64,000 nt of DNA from Boswellia sacra (lineage: Eukaryota; Streptophyta; Magnoliopsida; Sapindales; Burseraceae). Made by a program: the position numbers and the translations under genes. Numbering within the stretch: position 1 is the first letter of the stretch; every line of letters starts with the position of its first letter. Positions 34,446 to 47,172 of the stretch are shown here, piece by piece. The stretch lies in the NCBI GenBank assembly GCA_013180625.2, contig SNVD02006992.1:186001-250000 (forward strand), read 5' to 3'. The notes under the pieces are model-generated. The model was given only the letters and a program-made list of their open reading frames with translations. It did not search any database and was not told the origin of the DNA.

Positions 34446-35126
34446 TAGGGTTGGCAATTGTACCCGGGCGGGGCTAGGTACCCGGCTCCCCGGCCCGAAA
34501 ATGTCCGGGGAATTACCCGGAATTTCGGGGATCTAAGCCGGGAACGGGGATGAATTTTTTGGGGATAACCCGGGGCCGGGCAGGGGCCGGGGAGTATGCT
34601 CCCCGGCCCGACCCCGGCCCGGAATTAATTAATTAAATAAATATTTATAATTTATATTTAATTTATATATAATTTAGGCCCATATCCACTAATTTCACAA
34701 CTAACCCAATGCCCAACAACTATAAACCCAACCCAATTCACTAATTTCACATGTCCAACAAATATAAACTAAGTCCAGCCCAATTAAATTACTATTTACT
34801 AAAAAATATAAAACATAGCAAATGCAGCCAAAGGGATTCGAACCTGAGTGCTCAACCAAGGCAACATACAAGCATATCACCAGGCTACACATAAACGTTA
34901 AACAAAATTTGGAAATCAATATAAAATATTTTAGTTACATGCAGAAAATTAAAACTGGGTACATATCCGGGGAATTTAATTCCCCGGCCCCGGGATTGAA
35001 TTCCCCGGCCCCGGCCAGGCCCCGGAATTTCCGGGGAATTTTCCGGGGACGGGGATTAAAAATTTTTTCAGGGCCGGGGCCGGGGATTGAGGTCCCCGGC
35101 CTGGCCCCGGATTTTTGCCATCTCTA
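34446..35126. mobile_element. 681-bp GC-rich non-autonomous hAT element with exact 8-bp target duplication
   Basis: Ends TAGGGTTGGCAAT and TTTGCCATCTCTA, flanked by ATTCCCAA at 34438-34445 and 35127-35134. Subterminal CCCCGG/CCGGGG arrays at both ends surround an AT-rich core (34620-34965). The end structure matches 22276-22788, but the subterminal motif is CCCCGG-rich here and CCCGCC-rich there. No transposase. Confidence 0.88.
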
Positions 35127-35595
35127 ATTCCCAATTGTGTTGTTTCTTTGTATACAGAGAAATAGAATTATGAAATATTTAGTTTAGCAGAATTTTTTTG
35201 TTGTTCAAAATTGTAATCTTTTAACTTGTCTTAGCACGTTCTCAATACAACTAAAATTTTTTTAATATAGAAGAAACCAAGTAAAAAACTCATAATATAG
35301 AAAGAATTTTTATAATTTTACTTGTAGCAATCCCAATCTCCCAAATTCATTTCAAACATTCTTAAAGTTTTAGAAGTTTTATCTACTAACCATTTTCGTC
35401 CATTCCTACATTAACAGAATTTTAAATTAAATATATGAATTGCATATATAAAATTTTTAAAAAATTACAACAACTTAAAAAAAAATTAATGTTTACAACT
35501 CTTTACCATTGTCCTCCTAGCACAAGTACACCTAATACTATCACCAATGAGTACAAGCCCATCTAGAAAGAAAGGCCGGTGATGAATTCATTATT

Positions 35596-36401
35596 GAATG
35601 CTTTTATTTAAGCCCCATTAAAACTCTCTATAAGCCCCTCTTTGAATTTAATTAATTATAAAATTTGATTTTATAAACCTATTTTATTTTGTACCAAAAA
35701 TATCCTTTTCCATAAATTGCTGCTTCATTCTCTATTAATTGAAAATTTGAAAGAAAATTAACTTAAGCAAAATTGATGTCTTTATAGACAACCATGGTAG
35801 CCTCGCTGGGTGTGGAAATTTGACGATTGTTAAACGATCTCTTACATACTTATTCTTTTCGGCCTTATTATTCAAATCTTATAAATTGATATTCAATGAA
35901 TAAAAACGATCTTAAATACATAAATTCCCACGGTTTTGAAATTGTTTGAGGTTGATTAAGAATCAATTTTAAATTCACAAAGTTTTGTTGGCTGTAGTCT
36001 AATGATCCATTTGATGTAAATTTCTTTGCCCAGAACTGAAATGATGAAACTTGTTTAAGACTTTCCCTAATTATTACTCCATAAATTTGATTTCTTTTCA
36101 AATACTCATGGCAGCCAAATAGAGAAAGCCATAACAGGAAGAAAAAAAAGTCAGAATATTGAATTTTAATTTATAAAGCATCGATTTTGATAGCAGCATA
36201 GAAGACATTTTCAAATGTTTTAAAAAAATTAGGTTTCAAGGAAAAACATTTCATATGAAATATATGTAAAAGGTTTAAAAGGGTATACTAAAAATTAAAA
36301 ATGCAATTTTAATAATTTAATTTAACATATAATTTTAATTTTAGAAAAGTAGAAAGAAGGGGCTTAGGAAGAGTTTTAACACTGTTTAAATAACAATAGT
36401 G
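35596..36401. mobile_element. 806-bp TIR element with 9-bp target duplication (Mutator-like, non-autonomous)
   Basis: TTCATTATT occurs at 35587-35595 and 36402-36410. Between them, the left end (TTTATTTAAGCCCCATTAAAACTC region) and the complement of the right end (GTTATTTAAACAGTGTTAAAACTC region) form imperfect inverted repeats of about 45 bp. AAGCCCC motifs face each other at both ends. A 9-bp duplication fits MULEs. The interior is AT-rich with no transposase. A related left end may be at 13020. Confidence 0.55.
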
Positions 36402-36796
36402 TTCATTATTACAACCCTAAAAGGAAATTAGGCCCTACCGGACCTGGCGGATTTGGCCCACCTTCCCTACCCACCTGACTCGCGAGTCACATTCCAAACA
36501 CCTGCCTTCCATGTCTGTTCACGGTTGACCTGACTCTTAACCTTCTGCCCCGTAGTGATCTCTCCATATTTGAATTGTTTTACATTCTCTGAATTATTAT
36601 TATCATTATTTATTTATTTATTACTTATTATTATTTTACATTACAGGTGCAATCCTCGTATTAAATCGAAAACAGCCAAAGGGATTCCCCGCTCCTTTGA
36701 CAAATTTCTCCAGAAACGAATTTGAATTTGGCGCCTTCTCAACCGCATTACCGTTATCTCCTGTCTTCAGTATTTTTTTTTTATAGAAATGATGTT

Positions 36797-37630
36797 TGTT
36801 GGTGTTAACGTAAAGTTTTTGGTTAACTTGTGATAAAAATAAGAAAAGTATTTTGATTCCTATTTTGCTGTTTCTAGATGATTATTATAGGAAGTATTTA
36901 ATTTACAATAAATACCTCTATAGATTAGGATAATATTTCTTGTATCCTAATCAAAATAGGAAGATATTTAATGTGTCCTAATTACTTTAGGAGATTAAGT
37001 ATAAACACTTCCTATTTTATTTTATCCTAATCCTAATGTGATCTTGATTGAAATACTTACAGAACTTTTAGGAAGCTTGCGACTAAGACCTCTTAATATA
37101 TATCGAGTTATGAAAAAAGTCGGCATAAAGAGATAGGGAGAGTGTCTTTGCGCATTGGAGAATTGTTGGTCACGGCATTCCATGAATCCATAGAAGAAAG
37201 CTTCAATGCAAGAGAAATGTCTTTTTTACCTTGATTCATTGAGTCTTTGTTACATGTATGAGAGTTAAACTCGTACATGAGTTGTTGATCCCATCTGAGA
37301 GAGTTAGTAGACACTTAGGATAACTTGAGGGTTGAGTATTTATATAATTCTGTGTCAGACATCGGGTGTTATGTATAACTTATCAGTGTGTTGTTACGTT
37401 ATTTGTGACAGAGAGTGAGCAATATCACTAGAGTTTAGGATCTTTGCGAAGATTTTGTTTGTCAAAGATTAGGTCAGTGTGTGAGAGTGAGTCAGTACTG
37501 TAAAAGGTCCTAAAGATTGTACAAACAAAAACTTAGTGAATTACAGCTCTATAGTTGTCCATGAACGTAGGTTTTTATAACCGAACCACGTAAAAATCCT
37601 CCTCCTGTACCGATTTACATTATATTTTAC
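36797..37630 (+). repeat. Possible solo LTR or LTR fragment
   Basis: Begins TGTTGGTGTTAACG. Near its end is a GAACGTAGG...CCGAACCACGTAAAAATC segment (about 37562-37600), wording common near the 3' end of several plant Copia LTRs. No internal region, primer-binding site or target duplication is visible, and the right border is a guess. Confidence 0.3.
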
Positions 37631-38887
37631 TGTGTTATTATTTATAACTGCATACCTTCAGAATTATCAATATTGTTTACTTCCAAACTGAAAAAATAAA
37701 AATAATAAATGCACAAAGATTATATCAGGACTTAATTTTTTTTTGGTGGCTCAGATTTGTCATAAGAGGGCACAATAAGGCCCCTAAAGAAAAGAATCAT
37801 CCCCGATATTCCTCATTTTTGGCGGGCAATAAGCCTCGCAGTCACGCAGTAGCTCTCTGGAAAACCTATGTGAGTTCTAACATCCTCTCTTCGTCTCCTT
37901 TATTCATTTATTTATTCTTAATACATTATAAACCCCACCTCTTACTTTGCCTCTATTGATTCTTGAATTTTTTTTGAATTTTATTTATCCAAGTCTAATA
38001 GCAAAAAAATGAGTGCTAATAAAAATATGAAAATGAGGGCCACCGATTGTCATGAATTACAAGAAATTTCAATAATCCAAAAGCCCAGTACAGTTATTTA
38101 GTTTATTCAGTTATTTTATTTTAACTTTTTTTTTTTCCATTTTATTGAGTTTCTAGGAAACCAAACAGTGGTTTGTTGTTAAATTTGATTTTTTTCCAAT
38201 GACATGAGTGCATACTATACTATTACAAGATTTGAAGTTCTGTTTATCTGCTTAATTCTACTAAAAGTTGAACTGTTTGGTTGTTCAGATGGAAAAGTAT
38301 TAAATAACCACATGAGGTTTGTGGATACCCTCTGTCGTCTATAGGTGCAAAAGAGGTCTAGAGGATATATAATTAGAAAACAAAAAAATAAATATAAATT
38401 AATTACTTGATGAAAATAAGTGTAAATATGTAATTTGCTTGAAATTTCTCTGAACTAAATGTCAGACTATTATGTCTCCGAGCAACTCCAAAAACTTGTT
38501 AGAATATAATGTTAAACAAATATATATAAAAGAGATAAAGAACAAGAGCTATGGAAGTTTTCTTTGGCATGGCATCAAGTTTACACTATAACATGTATAG
38601 AAACTTTTCTTCTAATTAAATGTATTATATATGAGTAAAGTTTTATTAAAAAGAGTAAAAATTAGGACGAACCTGAGTAAATATTCTTAATTTCACCTGC
38701 ACCTGAAACCTCACATAAAACTTATCCAGCTGACAAAGAAAGGAGTTATCATAATTAGAAGAATTTAATAGGACTTGCAAATGAATAAGAGAAAATTAAG
38801 TACATAAGCAAAGTTAAATCTCATCAGGGCCAGCAAGCAAAATGGAAGCCATCGAATATACAATCGAAATTTGCACCTTCTCAAACA
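37631..38887. other. Intergenic stretch, nothing recognised
   Basis: AT-rich, no coding signal; the region immediately downstream of the coiled-coil ORF contains no NB-ARC or LRR sequence on either strand. Confidence 0.4.
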
Positions 38888-39364
38888 TTATACTCTCTTT
38901 CTGCGGAACTTCCTCATTTTTTTGTGGATGAACTTCCTTATTTTACCTAGAAATGAAGATGGCACCTTCGGAACCATCAATTTAGTTTCCTTATTCTTCA
39001 GATCAACTACTTTTTTAGTTATTTTCACTATTTGTTTACCAAGCTTCACAGATTCACGAGGTCGACATACCCTTTCTCTACTTAGATTGTATTTAATCTT
39101 CAATTTCTCGACTTCAACTCTGATCTCCTTCACGTTTTGAAACAATATTTTACCATTGGGTGTCAACTGCATACTTTTATTCCTGGTCGAATTTGATTTT
39201 TCCGCTTCACACAGAGCTCTTTCTTCCCTTTCAAGGCTAGCAAAGTTCTTGTTTATATTTTTCACGTAATTATAGTTAGGCTTCACGATCTTGTATGTTT
39301 CGGCACCACATGTTACCAACCCAATCACTACAGTAAATAATCCTTGTATGACTGCTGCCTCCAT
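38888..39364 (-). CDS. Short coiled-coil protein (158 aa), NLR N-terminus-like
   Basis: Starts MEAAVIQGLFTVVIGLV right after TTTGCAGG, so a 5'UTR intron acceptor may lie just before the ATG. A hydrophobic N-terminus is followed by YVKNINKNFASLEREERAL, a heptad-like charged region, and NGKILFQNVKEIRVEVEKL. The latter resembles the V-x-x-W-L-x-x-V-x-x-I-x-x-E-V-x-x-L signature of RPS2/RPS5-type NLR coiled coils. The C-terminus is strongly basic (KIRKFIHKKMRKFRRKRV). There is no P-loop or LRR downstream, so it is either a truncated NLR or a stand-alone CC protein. A broken paralog at 57122-57442 shares the start context, showing a small family. The family call is inference. Confidence 0.4.
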   Translation of the reverse strand: MEAAVIQGLFTVVIGLVTCGAETYKIVKPNYNYVKNINKNFASLEREERALCEAEKSNSTRNKSMQLTPNGKILFQNVKEIRVEVEKLKIKYNLSRERVCRPRESVKLGKQIVKITKKVVDLKNKETKLMVPKVPSSFLGKIRKFIHKKMRKFRRKRV

Positions 39365-39826
39365 CCTGCAAACATTAATGGTTTAAAAGAAGAAGAATAT
39401 TAATTGACATTAATGGTTTAATTATCTTGTCATTAATTGTCTATTCCCATTCACTTCCACTTGTAAAGTAGTCTGTACTGTAACTTGCCCTCTTTTCATG
39501 CATTGTTTCACAACCAATAACATACACTGAGGAAGTACTTGTTTTCCAGTCTTACCATTCACTTGTCCAGCCCGATCGTTACTATTTAGAAATAGGTTAA
39601 CGTGACAAACTCTCAAGCAGAGATGTCGCGTAAAGAAGGTCCATGGGCCTTGTTTCAAACCCATTTGAGAATATAATGAACTCCGAAAATATTCCGCGTA
39701 GCCATTGATAATTGATATACTATTGCTTTTCTCTGCCTATTTTTTAGACTTTTAAGTTCGTTAGCATTTTAAAAAAAACAGTTCTATGAAAATATACATT
39801 TTATAGTACATCGAAATCAATATCAA
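39365..39826. other. Gap between coiled-coil gene and Gypsy element
   Basis: No feature except a short minus-strand open frame (39422-39664) without recognisable domain. Confidence 0.4.
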
Positions 39827-42305
39827 TGTAAAGCCCATTACTACTTTAACTAAGCCTAGCCCATCAAATTTTTTAGCCCAGCCCATGCCATAAGTCTTTT
39901 ATTCATTTATATGCCATATATTTATATTAGGATTAATTAAGATATAATTAGAAAAGAAAAGAGAAAAATCCAGAAGAGAAGACAGAGGGGGGGAACGTGA
40001 GACAAGGGGGGAGAAAGCAAGAGAAAATTTTGATTTTTTCTAAGGAATTTGAAGATTTTAAGGTAATTTCTTCATCTCTTCATTTAATTAGATTATATAA
40101 TTTCAATCCTATCTCTAGATTAATATTAGGAGGAGGTTATTTGATATTTGGAGATGTAATAGAGAGAGAAACTAGAGAGAGAAATGAGATTTCCATGCTT
40201 ATTTAAGCTTCAATTTCTTGTATTTTGAAGGAATTGAAGTTTTGATGATAATTATGGGAAATTAGGGATTCTGTGAACAGTACAAATTTCGAAAATTATA
40301 GCAGTCTGTTGGATTTGAATTTAATTCTGAAATTTATATATGTTAAAATAGACATCTTAAGGAATTGTTTAAAGTTGGATTCACTGAAAAATGTGGAGTA
40401 TGCAATTTATTATGAATTTTCGAAGTTTACTGTTCACCACTAGAAATTCAGTTTTTCTGCAGAAAATCAGTATTGGGCAAGTTAATTAAGGTATCTAGAG
40501 GTCTTCAAAAATTATGAAATTTGGGATATGAGTTTGTATGTATGTCTAGTTTAAAACTGGAGATTTTTGTGATTTTATAAATTTAGTACAAATTATCATG
40601 TATTTTGGAATAGGGAGAGGTCAGTTCTGGAAATGAATTTACAGAATTTGTGTATCTGGAAAAATGAAGGATTCGAGGTATCTAATGAGTATATAATGCT
40701 ATGAAATTCTACATGGTATTAGACATATATGTGTAGAAGATTTTTATAAAATATTAGACCATTTGGATGAGTGAATTAATTATTAAAAATCGGAGAACCA
40801 GAATTGCTCTGTTTATGAAGTGTGGAAATGGAGTTAATTAGAAGAATTAATATGTTATTGGTGAGACTACGGTTTTATGCTATTAAAGAATTTTATTTGA
40901 CTTTTTCCTTAGGTGAGACTGTGGTTCCTAATACATACCGAGATCCGATCGCAGAAGAGGTTGCCACGCAAGTTAATCCGCAAGATAGTGAGTGGGAAAA
41001 ACATACATTTTTACCAATAATTGAATTATAATTTATAAATTTCTATTTTTATTATAATTGTTAGCGAAACTTTATTATATTAGTAAACAGATATTCCTTT
41101 ATTCTTGTATGAAGCATATTTCATGGTTTATCAAATTTTATCTATGTTGTTATTAGAAAGAATTGTTTAATGTTTAGAGATTTAAAAGTACAGAATTGAA
41201 TTTTTATGTTTTACTAAGCTAGTACCCAATTCATTCAGCTAGTGAAAGTATAGAGGTCTTTGGGACCCATTCAGGCACACATAGAGGCTTTGGGCCGTGT
41301 GATCTGGATGTTTAGCCCTTTGGGGGCAGCTCTGCGCATGCGTAGGATCAGTATAGAGATATCTTGGCCTGAGCGATCCTAGCCCCGCCAGGTCATGATC
41401 AGTCAGATTAGTTTGGGTACTTGATTAGTGAAACTGTAATGATTTAGAAATTTTAAAATGCGAAATGAGTTTTACGGGAATTAGAACCTTAATACGGTTA
41501 TCAAATTGAATTTTGAATACAAGTGGAAATGCCTTAGAATATTTTTATATCAAAAATTTAATTTTTGTGAAAGGCATATGGATTATTTAAAGATTAGCTC
41601 GTTTTTGTATCTTTTAGAAGCAGTTTTCTAATCAATGCTAGTAAAGCAGAATTTTTAGTTAATTACTTGTTATGATGTATTATTTTATCTTATGCAAATT
41701 TTTATCTATTTTAATGACTCTATCCCACTCACTGAGTTTATACTCACCCTATTTTTTTTAAAAACCATTTTTCCCAGGAGATTGCAGTGTTCAGTCGGAA
41801 CGCCAGTAGCTGCTTGAGGTTGGCCATTTGATGATGTTTTGAGAGCTTTCTTTTTTTATATCTTATTGTATTATCGTAGATGGTTTTCTTGCATATGTAA
41901 ATATTTGATATCGTATATGTATCAAAGATTTGTTTTAGTTTCTTTCAGACATTTTTGTTTATTCAATCATGTTTGAGTTTTTAAACTTATATTTAAAATT
42001 TTGGTTGTAAACTTTTTGAATCGAAATTAATCATATTTGAGGCCGGAGGCCATATTTTCTTCTAAAGACTGTTTTGGAGATACAATTATTTTAATAGATG
42101 GACTTAAGGTCCCGAAAAGGAAGTTAGCGGTTATATAAATATTTTGAAAGTGTTGAATTTTGTGTACTTGGCAGGGGGATTAGTCTAAAATACAGGGGAA
42201 ACTCTGCCAAATTTTTCATAAATTAGCATAGTTTAAAAAGTCAGATTTTTCTTAGTGCAGTTTTAGGCACGATTCGCCCGTGTTAGCTAGGGACGGGTCG
42301 TGTCA
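39827..42305 (+). repeat. 5' LTR of the Tekay-like element
   Basis: 2479 bp, TGTAAAGCCC...GTCGTGTCA. Short open frames inside it (for example 39997-40206) recur in the other LTR and are not genes. Confidence 0.93.
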
Positions 42306-42323
42306 ACTTGGTATCAGGGCATG
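42306..42323 (+). other. Primer-binding site of the Tekay-like element
   Basis: ACTTGGTATCAGGGCATG follows the LTR; it is complementary to the 3' end of initiator-Met tRNA with one variant base (GGGC for GAGC). Confidence 0.8.
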
Positions 42324-42410
42324 GTTTTTAAGATTTTGTTAGGTTTTTCACGGTTGCATAAACATAGTTTTGTAATGATAAAAGAAGCGTTATATTTTGT
42401 AGGCATCATC

Positions 42411-45400
42411 ATGAGCCAACATACAGGCAGACCTCGCACTAGAGCCAGGGGCGGACTGAAACAAACTGCAAATTCTCCACCACCACCTGAAGGTGAAGGG
42501 GAAAATGAACATAGTCGTGGAGAGGAAAGACAATCAAATGCGAGAGGAAATGAGAATAGGAATCACCGTGACCCTCCTATCATTATACACTCAGTAGATG
42601 CACTAGCCCAGCTCGTTGCTACTGTTACTCAAAATCAAGGGCGTGTTAGGGAAGAGAATACTATTGAGCGGGTTAGGATGTTGGGTGGTCAAAGCTTTGA
42701 TGGTAATGTTGATCCTCCTAGTGCAGAGGCTTGGTTAAGCAAGCTAGAGCGTATCTTTGGAGTTATGGGGTGTATTGATGAGCAGAAATTGCTTTTTGCT
42801 ACATTTTTATTAGAGGGTGGAGCATATCACTGGTGGGAGTCAGTTCAGCGTCGTTATCCATTACAGGAAGTTATTACTTGGGCTTTGTTCAAAAAGGAGT
42901 TCTTTGATCACTACTTTCCTGCTGTGTACAAAGATATCAAGCGTAGTGAGTTCTTGAGACTGGTTCAAGGGTCCAGATCAGTGGAGGAGTATGAGAAGAA
43001 ATTTTTAGAGCTCTCTAGATTTGCTCCTTCTATTGTGGCTGATGAGGAGGAAAGGTGTAAAAAGTTTGAAGAAGGATTACGTAGAGAAATCAGAGTTGTA
43101 CTTGCTGCCAACAATTATGATGACTTTGGTAAGTTAGTCCAAGCTGCTATGAAAGTTGAGAGAAATTTGGGAGAGGCTAACCGAGCTGATTCAAGCTATA
43201 AACGTCAGCAGAGTTGGCCAGTTGATAGTACTAGCCACCGACCAAGCAAGAGAGGGGGCAGTTATTCAGCTTATTCTGATAGTTATAAGAGTACTCAGAG
43301 ACAGGGTCCACCAGAGGGGCAAAAACAAAGTTCTAGACAGGGAGCTATGCAACAATCTGTGGGAAGTAATTCTAGAGATCAGCGGATTAGTAGAAAGGGG
43401 AGCAGACAACATGATGACAGATCCAGAATGACTCCGTACTCATTATGTGAGACTTGTGGCAAGCTTCATGAGGGAGAGTGTCGGTTTGGTAGACCTGGTT
43501 GTTATCATTGTGGTCAGACAGGGCATATTAAGAAATTTTGTCCTACTTTAACTCAAGGTAGCAGCCTTGTTCAGAAAGATAGAGGATCAGGGAGGCTTCA
43601 AACCGGGACATCTACTTCTTCAGCTAGAAACCAAATGAATACCTCAAGAAATAGTAATAATCAACAGGGTAGTCAGCCAGTTCGACAGGCACGAGTTTTT
43701 GCCATGACTCAGCAGCAGGCACAGGCTACACCAAAGGTGGTTACTGGTACGTTGACTATCTTTGGTCGTAAGGCTCACATTTTGATTGATCCTGGATCCA
43801 CCCATTCCTTTGTTTCATGTATGTTTGCTATGTATGCTGATAGAGATTTGAAACCATTGGACTGTACTTTAGCAGTAGCCACACCTATTGGGGATTCCAT
43901 CTTGGTAGGAAATGTTCTTAAGGATTGCATTGTGAAGGTGGGTAATCATGATCTATTAGCAAACTTGATTCCTTTAGATATCCGAGACTTCGATGTGATA
44001 TTGGGAATGGATTGGCTTGCAACTCACCATGCATCTGTCGATTGCTTCAAGAAGGAGGTGGTGTTTAGAAAACCTGAAACACCTGAATTTATTTTCTATG
44101 GAGATCGACGAATCCTCTCTACTTGCATAATATCTGCTCTTGAAGCTAAACGATTATTTGAAAAGGGATGTTCGGCCTACCTAGCTCATGTCATTGATAC
44201 TTCAATAGGTGAAGCAAAGATAGAAGACATTCCTATTGTACAAGATTTCCCGGATGTGTTTCCAGAAGATTTACCCGGTTTACCACCAGATAGGGAGGTT
44301 GAATTCACAATTGACTTAGCTCCTGGTACAACTCCTATTTCCATGGCACCATACAGAATGGCTCCAGTAGAGTTAAAGGAGTTAAAAGTGCAACTGCAAG
44401 AGTTGGTTGATAAGGGGTTTATTAGACCCAGTGTTTCACCATGGGGAGCACCGGTCTTGTTTGTTAAAAAGAAGGATGGAACAATGCGGTTATGTATAGA
44501 CTACCGACAGTTGAACAAGGTGACAATACGTAACAAGTATCCTCTTCCTCGTATTGATGATTTGTTTGATCAGTTGCAAGGTGCAAGGGTTTTCTCCAAG
44601 ATAGATTTGCGCTCGGGTTACCATCAACTCAAAATTAGAGAGGCCGATGTACCTAAGACTGCTTTTAGAACTCGTTATGGGCACTATGAATTTCTTGTAA
44701 TGCCGTTTGGGTTGACTAATGCTCCAGCAGTTTTTATGGACCTGATGAATCGAGTATTTCATCCCTATTTGGATCGCTTTGTTATTGTGTTTATTGATGA
44801 CATATTGGTGTATTCGCGAGACAAGGAGGAGCATGCAGAACATTTGAAGATAGTTTTGCAGACCTTGAGGGAGAAACAACTTTATGCCAAATTCAGCAAA
44901 TGCCAGTTTTGGCTAGACAAAGTTGTGTTTTTAGGACATGTGATATCAGCTAAAGGGGTGTATGTAGATCCTCAGAAGATAGAAGCTATTGTTAAATGGG
45001 AGAGACCCACTAATGTAACAGAAGTCAGAAGTTTTCTTGGCTTGGCAGGTTATTATAGGAGATTTATTGAGAATTTTTCCAGAATTGTTGTTCCATTAAC
45101 ACGGTTGACTCGTAAGGAGGTGAAGTTTGAGTGGACTGATGCTTGTGAGCAGTGTTTTCAAGAGCTCAAAACACGATTAACTTCTGCACCCATACTTACT
45201 CTTCCATCCAGTAATGACGGGTTCGTGATTTACAGTGATGCCTCTAGACAGGGGTTAGGTTGTGTTTTGATGCAACACGGGAAGGTGATAGCTTATGCTT
45301 CAAGACAACTAAAGAAGCATGAACAAAATTATCCTACCCATGACTTAGAATTGGCAGCAATTGTATTCGCACTCAAGACTTGGCGACATTACTTGTATGG

Positions 45401-47134
45401 GGCAACATGTCAAATTTACACAGATCACAAGAGCCTCAAGTATTTATTCACTCAAAAAGAATTGAATCTTAGGCAGAGAAGATGGATTGAGCTTATCAAA
45501 GATTATGACTGCACAATTGACTATCACCCAGGTAAAGCAAATATAGTAGCAGATGCACTCAGCCGAAAGTCCTCGAGCTCTATAGCCTATTTGAGGGTGA
45601 CATATCTACCTTTATTGATTGAATTGAGGTCCTTGGGAATTGAGTTAACAACAATTAATGACTCAAGTGTGCTACTAGCCAATTTTCATGTTAGACCTAC
45701 TTTAATTAATAAAGTTAGAGATGCACAAATACAAGATCCTCAGTTAATGAAACTGATAGAAGAGGTGAAGAAAGGCTTACGATCAGACTTTGCGGTTAGA
45801 GATGATGGAGCCTTAGTTATGGGAAATAGACTTTGTGTGCCCAACAATGAAGAATTAAAGAAAGAGATTATGGAAGAAGCTCATTTCCAGCCTATGTAAT
45901 GCATCCAGGAAGTACTAAGATGTATCGTAATTTGAGAGAACATTATTGGTGGCAAGGTATGAAGCGAGAAATTGCAGAATTTGTGTCTAGGTGTTTAGTT
46001 TGCTAACAAATCAAAGCTGAGCACCAGAAACCTGCGGGACTCTCTCAACCACTTCCTATTCCTGAATGGAAATGGGAACATATTACCATGGATTTTGTGG
46101 TAGGACTTCCACGTACTATGGCTGGTCATGATGGTATTTGGGTAGTGGTAGATCGCCTTACAAAATCTGCACACTTTTTACCTGTTAAGGCTACTTATTC
46201 ATTGAATAGGCTAGCTAGTATTTATGTGGCAGAGATAGTCCGTCTTCATGGTGCACCTGTTTCAATCATATCAGATAGAGATCCACGTTTCACTTCCAGA
46301 TTTTGGCCTAGCTTGCAAAAAGCTTTAGGCACAAAATTGAATTTCAGTACAGCTTTTCACCCACAAACAGATGGTCAATCTGAGCGTACCATTCAAACTC
46401 TTGAAGACATGCTTAGAGCTTGTGTATTGGAATTTAAAGGCAATTGGGATGTTTATTTGCCTCTAATGGAATTTGCTTATAATAATAGTTATCAATCCAG
46501 TATCGAAATGGCACCTTATGAGGCTCTATATGGGAGGAAATGTAGAACACCAATATGTTGGGATGAAGTGGGTGAGAGGAGACTATTAGGACCAGAACTG
46601 GTACAGGATACGAATGAAAAGATAGTTATTATTAGAAACAAGATGAAGGCAGCACAAGATCGACAGAAGAGTTATGCTGATAAGCGTAGAAGAGATCTGG
46701 AGTTTCAGGTGGGAGATAAAGTATTTTTGAAGATATCTCCTTGGAAAGGTGTGCTTCGTTTTGGTAAACGTGGGAAACTAAGTCCACGTTATATTGGGCC
46801 TTACGAGATCATAGAGCGTGTGGGCACAGTTGCTTACCGTTTAGCTTTGCCTCCAGAGTTGTCGAAAATACATAATGTGTTTCATGTCTCTATGCTCCGC
46901 AAGTACGTGTATGATCCAAGCCATATCCTTCAACAGCAGCCAATTCAATTAAAAGAAGACTTGACTTTTGAAGAAGAACCATTAGAGATCATAGAATGGA
47001 AACAGCAAGTACTTCGTGCCAAGACTATTCCCTTGGTTAAGGTATGGTGGCGAAATCACTTGAAGGAAGAAGCTACGTGGGAGCGAGAAGACGTTATGCG
47101 AGCTCAATACCCACATCTCTTTCTCTCAGGTTAG
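42411..47134 (+). pseudogene. Tekay-like gag-pol with one frameshift and one nonsense codon
   Basis: The start [15 protein letters not shown] at 42411 is preferred over the earlier in-frame Met in the LTR border. Gag has a retrotrans_gag core ([13 protein letters not shown]) and zinc knuckle [14 protein letters not shown]. Protease is [15 protein letters not shown] holds [17 protein letters not shown] and [12 protein letters not shown]. RNase H holds [12 protein letters not shown] and [10 protein letters not shown]. Frame is lost near 45890, where one missing base explains the shift, and a TAA at 46004-46006 stands where Gln is expected after CLVC. Integrase then continues: DFVVGLPRT, ISDRDPRFTSRFW, HPQTDGQSERT, and a chromodomain-like tail ending at 47134. 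This copy cannot make integrase in frame. Confidence 0.88.
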
Positions 47135-47172
47135 TAATTTCGAGGACGAAATTTTTTTTAGGGGGTTAGTAT

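Noticed and set aside
39422..39664. 80-codon minus-strand open frame
   Set aside because: No domain or conserved neighbour; composition not convincingly coding.
39997..40206. 69-codon open frame repeated at 47344-47553 (and 40822-41031 repeated at 48169-48378)
   Set aside because: They lie in the two LTRs of the Tekay-like element, so the conservation is due to LTR identity and not to selection.
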